From Periplaneta americana (lineage: Eukaryota > Arthropoda > Insecta > Blattodea > Blattidae): 64,000 bases of DNA. Shown here in pieces: positions 47,103-57,400 of the stretch. The stretch lies in assembly GCF_040183065.1 (NCBI RefSeq), contig NC_091119.1:206092298-206156297 (forward strand), in the 5' to 3' direction. The translations under genes were made by a program, and so were the position numbers. Below the pieces are notes generated by a model that saw nothing but the letters and a program-made list of their open reading frames with translations, searched no databases and was not told the DNA's origin. Position 1 is the stretch's first letter. Every line of letters starts with the position of its first letter.

Positions 47103-50018
47103 AATTAACATTGCTATAAGAAATTCATGTACAAAAAATTGTAAGTGGAATTTCACGTAGCTGGCCATGTGTAATAAATTAGTAGGCCTTGTATCTACTT
47201 ATTATTGCCAACTTAAATTCTGTTGGATGGCATTTATCTTCAAACAAAAGATGATTATTACTGTTAAATACGAGAAAAATTCTCGTATTTAACAGTAATA
47301 ATGCAACTGACTAGTTCACACTAGTCGTGTAATATTCAATGAGGTGGGCGAGACCTCATTCATATGAATATTTGATATAATTATATAAACTGTTAGCAGT
47401 TTTCATTAAACTGATGTTGAATATGGCCACAAAGTCATTTAATATGCGCTCCTGCATACATGACTTGTATCGTCTCAAATGCAGGTAGTAAGGCCGTATA
47501 ATAGCATTACGAGAGGGGTTCGGCCGGCGCCGTGGATCGTGTCCCGGCATGGCTCAGTTGGTAAGAGCGTTCAGCGCGCAGAGCTGAGAGGTCGTGGGTT
47601 CGATTCCCGGTGCCGGTACGAATTTTTCTCGTATTTAACAGTAATAATGCAACTGACTAGTTCACACTAGTCGTGTAATATTCAATGAGGTGGGCGAGAC
47701 CTCATTCATATGAATATTGATATATAAAAGATGATTATAATACAAGATGAAAACATTTTATTCCTTGAACTGTATGAAAACAATTCTTTGAGGGAGGTAA
47801 GAAACCTACTTGCTATTACTAGACGAGTACATACCATAAATTCCATGGCAATACACAATTTAAATGATAATAGCAACTCCAATTTTGAATCATCTAACCT
47901 AAAATTGATAATATGTTGTCAAAGGATCATGTATAAGTTTCAATAATCAGTAGAGTCCACACCTGTGGAGTAACGGTCAGCGCGTCTGGCTGCGAAACCA
48001 GGTGGCCCGGGTTCGAATCCCGGTCGGGGCAAGTTACCTGGTTGAGGTTTTTTCCGGGGTTTTCCCTCAACCCAATACGAGAAAATGCTGGGTAACTTTC
48101 GGTGCTGGACCCCGGATTCATTTCACCGGCATTATCACCTTCATATCATTCAGATGCTAAATAACCTAGATGTTGATACAGCGTCGTAAAATAACCCAAT
48201 AAAAAAATAAAAAATAATAATCAGTAGATAGTCTTCTTTTCTAAACATCCTACTACCAGTACCCAGAAAATACACTGCACTGATACACAATAAGAACTAT
48301 TCTTCTAATATTTTACATGAAAGATAATCGTCAAGAATCCCAACATTTGACGATCCTAACTTATATATAAGTAAATAGAAGAAATGAAAAGAGATCGTGT
48401 CACAAATGTACTGTTCTATATATTTTCAGTGTGACGGAAAGGGAAATGTGAAGCCGGAAGTCTTCAAAAAGGAATGCCAACATTATTTTGTGCAGGAAGA
48501 ATTGAATGATATTGTCAAACCCTATTGCAATGATGGTGCCTCCGGGGCAAACGCTAATGCAAAAGGTTAGTTCACTGAATCTCATGCGTCCTCCATTACG
48601 TCCTGGTACAGTTGTGATGTTTCAATGACGTAGAGACAACTGCATGAAAAGCATTTAATTGCACCTCTGCAGCCCAGAATAAAATTCTCCTTCGATGTTA
48701 TTTTGAATTGGTACATTTTTTCACTGCCTCACACTCAATTCCATGAAGGACAAATATTTCGCAGATACGTGTGTGCTGAAGGAAAGAAGAAATATCAGCG
48801 TCTGTAGTTTCCTCCGTAAGGTTCTCAAAGCTGACAACATCGTCAACTTCGTTTGTAAATCCTTCCCATTACATTCAAAGTTTTTCTGAATATTGTAATA
48901 GGAAATAAAAGAAGAGGTAACCAATCACCGCGCACATCTTCAACCCGGCAGAGCTCTATGTTACTAAGTAAAAACATACTGCGTGTTCAGTTCAAAGAGT
49001 GTCGTGGCTCGCTGTATGTCGTCATGTGGCTAGCCGATGAGCCTAGAGAATTCAATCTTCCTACACTTCCGCAGAGGTGTATAACCTATGAGGCAGAGAA
49101 GTTGCCTAGCAAGTACGGCGTTTATTCTAAAGAGTACATACTGTAACGCCGGTAGTGGCAAGAATGTGAACTGTTTGGAAATACGTACTGTCGGGATATG
49201 GGGAGAGGGTTAAGACGATTGCTTACGTATTTGTTGACATTAACTTCGACGGTCAACATGGACACGGAGCATTTGATTTGTGTTGTGGAATGTTACTGTA
49301 CGCAACCGATGATAACAAATACCCTACGTACGACTTGCCGGCGCAAAACACAGTTGGAAAGAGGTTATGGTAACATACAGACCGTACAGACCGCCATCTG
49401 TTGCTACGACGTTCAAGTTATACCGTACACGTTCTCAAGTTCAGATTGAAGAACGCCTTAAATAATAGGCAACTTCTCTAACATATAAACTGAAACTCGC
49501 TTCAAATCGGTGACCCAACAACAGTGACGTCATGATACACTTTGAAATGAACACCCAGTAGTTGAGCTGCCATTTACTAAAAAAAGAAAATACATAATAA
49601 CCTGAGAGATGCGGAGTGAGTTGAGAAAATATGTGCGATCACCGTCGAGTTAAAGATGTAAGCTCATAGGTAAATATTAACAGCAATTGAAATTGAGATT
49701 ATTTTTAGTCAAACGCAAAGTTTAGTCTATAATTTTATGTGATTAAGAAACTACATATGAAATTAAGTGCAAATAAGTTACTAAATCGTATCTTCCAGGT
49801 GCAGCAGAACAACAGGGATTGAAATCCTGCAACCTGGCGGCAGGCATGGCTTACAGTTTCGTGCACTTTATTGTAATAGCAGTAAGTATCATGACTTAAC
49901 ACACACATCTTTACAGATCTGAAATTAGACAGCATTACTAATGTGACAACGCCTAGAAATAGCATCAGCTGAATCGTCCAAGTGCACTAGGACTACAGGG
50001 ACATCATTTTATTTTTAC

Positions 50019-50075
<57 letters not shown>

Positions 50076-53000
50076 CCTTGGCGCTACAGGCCATGAAGTG
50101 CCAAGACCTAACATTTTCAATATTAACCTGACTATGCCTTTGGATTAACGATTGAGAACCGGAAACACTGTTTGCTACTCTCTTTCACGACCGAATTTTG
50201 ACGACACTAGTGTAAAATACAAACAAATCACTTTACTAGGTATAGGAGGGAAGAAAAGTAGTGCATCCATTTACATAAACCAGGAATTAACATTGCTATA
50301 AGAAATTCATGCACAAAAAATTGTAAGTGGAATTTCATGTAGCTGGCCATGTGTAATAAATTAGTAGGTCTTGTATCTACTTGTTATTGCGAACTTAAAT
50401 TCTGTTATCCTTCTTCCGAAAGATCGAGGAAGGTGAGTTTATTCAAATAATATATAAACCTTATGTATTTCGTATTTCAATAGTGGAAGGAAGGTGTTAA
50501 TTTTTCAAAAGAACACGATATCAAAAGTACAATACATTTTATCGTGTGATAGGGAAGGAGTCTGTGATGAGGGGATAGTAGCGATCCTGGTGGCTAGCAA
50601 CTATCTATGGATGCGTATTTCAACTGTTTATGTTTGCATATTTAGTAAGTATTGAGCTTCGCAACTGTATATACTAAACTGTGGTTTAGCCTTCCCCTTT
50701 CTGTCCCTCTTTCTTCAATGGATTTAATAGTATGTAAAAAATTCACGTGTATAATATTAATCATTATCTTTCCAAATAATACATGGGATCACAATAAATT
50801 CCTTAAATGTGTCCATAATCTAATAAATGGCTATAAACAATATTGTATTCCATTTACTCTGATGCATTTCAAAATAATTGTATTACAACATTAAACGTAT
50901 TTAGGCTTACAGCTTACAACAAACAAATGGCTTTTAAGGAACCCGAAGGTTCATTGCCGCCCTCACATAAGCCCGCCATCGGTCCCTATCCTGTGCAAGA
51001 TTAAGCCAGTCTCTATCATCATACCCCATCTCCCTCAAATCCATTTTAATATTATCCTCCCATCTACGTCTCGGCCTCCCTAAAGGTCTTTTTCCCTCCG
51101 GTCTCCCAACTAACAATCTATATGCATTTCTGGATTCGCCCATACGTGCTACATGCCCTGCCCATCTCAAACGTCTGGATTTCAAGTTCCTAATTATGTC
51201 AGGTGAAGAATACAATGCGTGCAGTTCTGTGTTGTGTAACTTTCTCCATTCTCCTGTAACTTCATCCCTCTTAGCCCCAAATATTTTCCTAAGCACCTTA
51301 TTCTCAAACACCCTTAACACGTATTTAGGCTACATTCAAATATTAAAATTGAAATGTACATATTCGGTTGTACTGACTTTTCCAATTTCTGTATTCAGGT
51401 CAGAATACCCTTACACTATTTACAGCTTAAGACACAGACGAATGTGACCTTAATACCTCCTCTTAACTATGTCTTTCATGTCCCTTCACCTTCACTTAAC
51501 CCTCCTTCTAATTTATCACACATTGTTAAGCTACTTCACCTCCCCTATTCTCATTCACACTAAAAGCTATTTATGTTAATTTCCTCATTCAATTACACAG
51601 CCACCTTTCTAATAACTAACTAAATGATTTCCTCTGTACATAACATAAATAACTTCAACTTATCAACCCTGTTGACTATTTCAGGAGGAACATTATCCAT
51701 TATTAAACTCGCCTTGGAATCAGTTTGACATTAGCGCTCTTACCTTATAACATTGGTTTCACTTGATGTAACAAAACAATTTCAATTCCTTGACAAAGTG
51801 TATCCGTTCAAATCTATTTTTACATTATACAGACTGTAAAAAATATAAGTTACAAGGCCCGTTGGTAGGTAGATGGATACCATGTAATCATATTTTGTTA
51901 ATAAACCCATGTCCAGTAACGCTTTGTTTACTTCTTCCTAACTTTTGGGATCCGTACTGCCTACGTCGTCTTCCGCACGTGAACAAAGCGTTTCTGGGCA
52001 TGGGTTTATTAAGGGAACCAGGTAGTACAAAACTTGCTCTTTAAAACAATATAAATACTGTGGGAGGTATTTCTGGAGGTAAGCCCTTTAAATAACCTCT
52101 TTAAATTTGACTGTGAATGTAATTCACATATCCCTCTGTTTTTTAAATGCAGTTTTCCACAAGTTCACATTTTTCAAACTCAAGTGCATTTTTCTCTGAA
52201 ACCAATGAATCAATTTACATAAAATTTTTACAGTGTTTTCTGCAGCTTATGTACTACATAGTAGGCCTACGGGTTTAAGAATATCGCAGACATAACACGG
52301 GAAAAAAATACATTGAAAAAAATTGCAAAAATATTAAATAAAGTTCAATATTTTTCTGTTTCACTAGGGATGAAATATTTAACTAAATTTTGCTTTAGTA
52401 TTTACAATACACATTACTATATAACTTTAAAAAATGCAAGGTATATGAGTGAAGATGTTCGAAAGTAATGTGCACCTGAAGAATGAGGTACATTTTACAA
52501 AGTGGGATAACAGGTTATCAGTTAGGGCCTTTCTTTTGCACTAGGATACGAAACTATTTAGTTGTCTTTTATACCACTGAATTCAGAATGATTGATTGTA
52601 TCACATGGAAATCTTCATTCCACTCTGAGCACTGAAAGCCTAGAAATATTGAACTAAACTTTTGTACTGAAATTTTTTAATCGCACAGGCATCACTACCC
52701 AGTTCCCTTGAGAAAATGTGATCACATGGTATCCATCTACCTAACACCGAGCCTTGTAACATATATTTTTTACACCCTGTATAATTTATTAACCCTGCTA
52801 TTATTTCATCCCTCTAATACACCATTTCCTCAGATTATTTACTGCTTTTCCTGCCCTACTATCACCTCCCTCCACACTCCTAAATCGATTAACATTTTCC
52901 GAACTTCCCCTTATACTCCCTGCACTTCCCCTTTCTCCACTCTCTATTTCATTGATTCAACTTTCTTCTCTCACTCTTTCTGCCTTCCAACATCATGTTC

Positions 53001-54039
53001 TCCATCTCTGTTACCATCTGATATTTTGCTTATTTCTCCACTTTTCTGCAACTTTGTATTTCTTACTTGGACTTGCGGTGACGTCATTCCTGGTCGTCTC
53101 TCTAATGACATCGTCGCCTGAACGGAATTTGCTGACATTGATGATTTCTTCCGACATCCTTCCATCGCAATCTTCAGTGTCACTGCCCTAATGCCTTCCG
53201 AAACTTTACCTTTTTTATTCCTTCCACTTTTTTACAATTCTTCTTACTCTTTTCTTCATCTCAATTTTTTTCTTTCATTTATATTCTCTCCATTTGTCAA
53301 CTCATTAAAGTTTTCTAAACAAAATTTGGCATCGAATAACTCCCCATTAATTTTCAATTTATCCTTAAGGTATCTTGCATAGTGTTCATGTTTTCTGGCT
53401 GCTTTCATAAAGAGCACTAACAGCTTCCTTCAACACCTCATCTGGTAATCAAAATCTTATTCTATACTAATACTCGAATTTTTCAATGCTTTCTATATAT
53501 TATCCTCTCCTTAATCATCCGATCAAAATGGTCAAATTAAAATGTATAAAAATACTTACTTTATAGCACGGTATATCAATCCTTCAATACAAAGTTAATG
53601 AATAAACAAAATGACAATTTTCTAGCAGTGCTAACATTCATAAACGACATTAGTAATTGAATAACAAGATAACGTTCTTTACAGTTTTATTTAGATAACT
53701 TGTTACTTGAGGTGGTGAATATTTCTCTTCTTCTTTATAGTCAAAGTTATGAATATTATAAATTATCAATACAACTTAAGAAACCACGAAGTGATTCCTT
53801 CTATAGAAATTGTTGAATGACAAAAGACAGTATCTATTATCAATTGCTGATAAGATTCCTTAGTCTTGCATTAATTGTAGTTTTGTCTATATTCTATATT
53901 TTTTTACAATTCATGTTGGAAAATATTCAGCTAAGCCTCGTGTTAATAACAAATGTCAAAATATGATTAAGTATTATTCAGTCAATATGGCTTAAGCATT
54001 GCATTACATATGAAATAAAAAACATATGAGTATATATTG

Positions 54040-54093
<54 letters not shown>

Positions 54094-54388
54094 TTTTATT
54101 TTCGCTGGCAGAGTTAAGGCCATAAGGCCTTCTCTTCCACTCAACCAGCCTTAATCAATACAATACATAAATTTAAATTACAAATATTTTCACTACACTT
54201 AAAAGGTTCTCCAGCAATAATCTTCACTACAAATTTATTTAAATTTAGATAAATCTATAAGGTAAAGTAGTAACTTAATTTATGAGCTAATTTAATTCAA
54301 TGAATTATAATTAATTTAATATTTGAGATAGCTAGTAAAATGAAGAAAATTAATTTAATATAAGCTTACTAGGACTATATTACAGGGA

Positions 54389-54424
<36 letters not shown>

Positions 54425-57400
54425 CTATTTCTATAATGAGAATATTAATGTAATTGTCATTAGAGGTATTGTAAATCTATTTAGATAAATTAAAGATAAT
54501 AATAATAAGAATGGACAGATGTTAGTTTCATTATAAGTAACAAATATTAATCAGCAATTCATCTGTTAAGTAAGAATTTATGTAATTTTGACCTAAATGA
54601 AGCAATTGTCCAACAACCCCTTATATCACTCGGAAGCGAGTTCCAATTTCTAGCAACTGAAACTGTATAGGATGAAGAATATAAAGATGTCTTGTGGTAG
54701 GGTATAATGAGTAAATTGTTATAATGAGATCTTGTACTTAGCTGATGATATGCGGATAAATTTTGAAAACGAGAAGCCAAATATATTGGGGTAGCGGTGC
54801 GCAGAATTTGAAATAAGAGAACAAGAGAATGCAGGGCTCGTCGATCGCTTAGCCTTAGCCAAGACAGAGTTTGGAAAGACGGGGAAACATGATCACACTT
54901 ACGAATATTACAAATATAACGGACGCACGCATTATGCACACGTTGTAGCCTGCTGCTCAAATTTGCATTTAGGTTACTTAATATAATATCGCAGTAGTCG
55001 AAGTGTGGCATCACGAGTGTTTGTACAAGGATTAATTTTAATTTATCAGGAAGAAAGTGCTTCAGTCGCTTTAATGAGTGAACAATGGAAAATATTTTTT
55101 TGGAAGTGTGATTCACTTGTTCATTCCATTCCAGGTGACAATCCATATAAATACCAAGGTTCTTCACAGTCGTACTGTATGGAATAGTAGTATTATTTAC
55201 AATTATCGGTGGCAAATTTTGTTTGTCACACTTCGATCTTTGATGTTCTATTAAGATTGCCTGCGATTTACTTGCATTTAAATTAAGTCCGTGCGTTTTC
55301 GACCATATGGATATAGAATTCAAGTCATCATTAACTTTAGTTATGGCGTCATTTATGTAGTTAGGTCGAGTATGCAGATAGATTTGTATGTCGTCAGCAT
55401 AAATATGGTGTCGGCAGGATGTTAGATTAGAAGAAATATCATTAATATAAATAGAAAATAGTAAAGGTCCTAGGACAGAGCCTTGTGGTACGCCAGTCTT
55501 CGTGGTACGCCAAGTGGAATAACGATTATTAATAGACACGCACTGTTGGCGTTCACGAAGATAGGAGTCCATCCACGCTAACGCATTATCAGAAAAATGC
55601 AGTACTCTTAATTTTGCAATTAGTAAGTCAACGTCTACAGTGTCGAAGGCTTTGGAGTAGTCTAAAAGTGTTAGTATTGTGATCTGTCCTTTGTCTAAAG
55701 CTTCACGTATATCCTCAGTCACTTTAAGCAGTGCAGTCGATGTGCTGTGTCCCGTTCTGAAGCCTGATTGGTAAGGGTCAAGAATATTGTGAGTATTGAG
55801 GTAATCTGTCAGTTGTTTGTGCACAATTCTTTCCAAAGCTTTTGAGAGAACAGGAAGAATACTAATTGGTCTATAGTCATTAGGTGTTACAGGTAACTTA
55901 ATTTTAGGAAGGGGACGAACAATAGCCTTTTTCCATATGTCTGGGTAATGTGAAGTCATTATGGATGCATTGAATATGTGGGTTAGTGTCGGAAGAATTA
56001 TGTCCATAATTTTGTTCAGAAGTTCTATATTTATATTGTCTACTCCTTGTGATTTTGACTTGATGCGCTTTAGTGCTGATTTTACGTCAGAAGGTGTTAT
56101 GTAGGAAAAGAAGAACTTGTCTCGTGCTGGGGCGGGTGTAGAGATTAATTCATTAATAGTCTGTTGTTTCGTTGCGGCGTCAGGTGCGTGGGTAGTGGTG
56201 GATGTGAAGTAATTGTTTAAATCATCTAGACAAATTGTATTGTCAATTTGTGATTTAGATTGTCCCAGTCCCATTGACCTAACATTTCTCCACATTGATG
56301 TGTTACATATTACTTTGATACAAACGTTTTCGCCTCTAATGGGGCATCTTCAGGTACAAATATAAGTATAATCTAAAATCAATTAGAATATAAACTTACA
56401 TATAAAACTACCTTGACTAGAATAAAATATGACATGGTGACTATGTTATCAATCAACATTAAATTGTTCTGTCAAAATTAAAAACCGAATTGATTTTAAA
56501 ACAATATAGAATGTGCTTAGCCATGCTAAGTAGATCTCTTGTGTGGTATCTCAGATATATTGCGTTGTCAATGAAATCATTATAATACTAAAAATTCCAC
56601 ATTTGATAATATTAGATTTTAATTTGTATAGTTTTAGTATTATAATGATTTCATTGACAACGCAATATATCTGAGATACCACACAAGGGATCTACTTAGC
56701 ATGGCTAAGCATATTCATATTGTTTTAAAATCAATTCGTTTTTAATTTTGACAGGACAATTTAATGTTGATTGATAACATAGTCACCATGTCATATTTTA
56801 TTCTAGTCAAGGTAGTTTTATATGTAAGTTTATATTGTAATTGATTTTAGATGATACTTATATTTGTACCTGAAGATGCCCCATTAGAGGCGAAAACGTT
56901 TGTATCAAAGTAAGATGTAACACATCAATATATTTTCTCATATGTTTTTATTTCATATGTAATGTAATGCTTAAGCCATATTGACTGAATAATAATTAAT
57001 CATATTTTGACATTTGTTATATTCTATATGTAAGGTAGGCCTACACACTCACCCTAAGATACAGAAATTTAACATCTATCCATGCGTTCAGTTCTCCAAG
57101 AAAGAGGCACAGAAATTTCCAAGATACTTGTGCCGCAATATTTCTGCGCTTGGAGTAATGGCTAATTTACCATTTGTTTAGAGCACTGCGTTAAATAAAT
57201 AAATATTCAAGGCTGCAGAAATGTAAGTGCAGTGAATTTAAATAACCTTATACAATATACAGACAACGGATAATCATTACTTCAGAATATAGGGCCTAAT
57301 TATAACAACAACTTTGAGGTGTTAAAATGAAAACTAAGTGATGAACTACCTGAGTTGACAAGTTTCTACATCGTGTCGTCATCTCCAGGACAGATCCAAC

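Larger units (their letters stand above)
53945..57020. mobile_element. Foldback palindrome with hammerhead-bearing arms, split by a LINE
   Basis: The right arm 56632-57020 is the inverse of the left arm, which is in two pieces: 53945-54041 and 56294-56594. A 37-bp loop (56595-56631) separates the arms. Arms are about 390 bp. A minus-strand LINE (54042-56293) divides the left arm, with a 6-bp duplication ATTGAT (54036-54041 and 56294-56299). Joining the pieces across the LINE restores the inverse of the right arm. The arms carry Penelope-type hammerhead cores, so I infer inverted Penelope terminal repeats or a non-autonomous derivative. Confidence 0.8.

Noticed and set aside
53900-57040. Simple pair of unrelated inverted repeats flanking a LINE
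   Set aside because: The ATTGAT duplications and restoration of the arm after removing the LINE favour one palindrome interrupted later.
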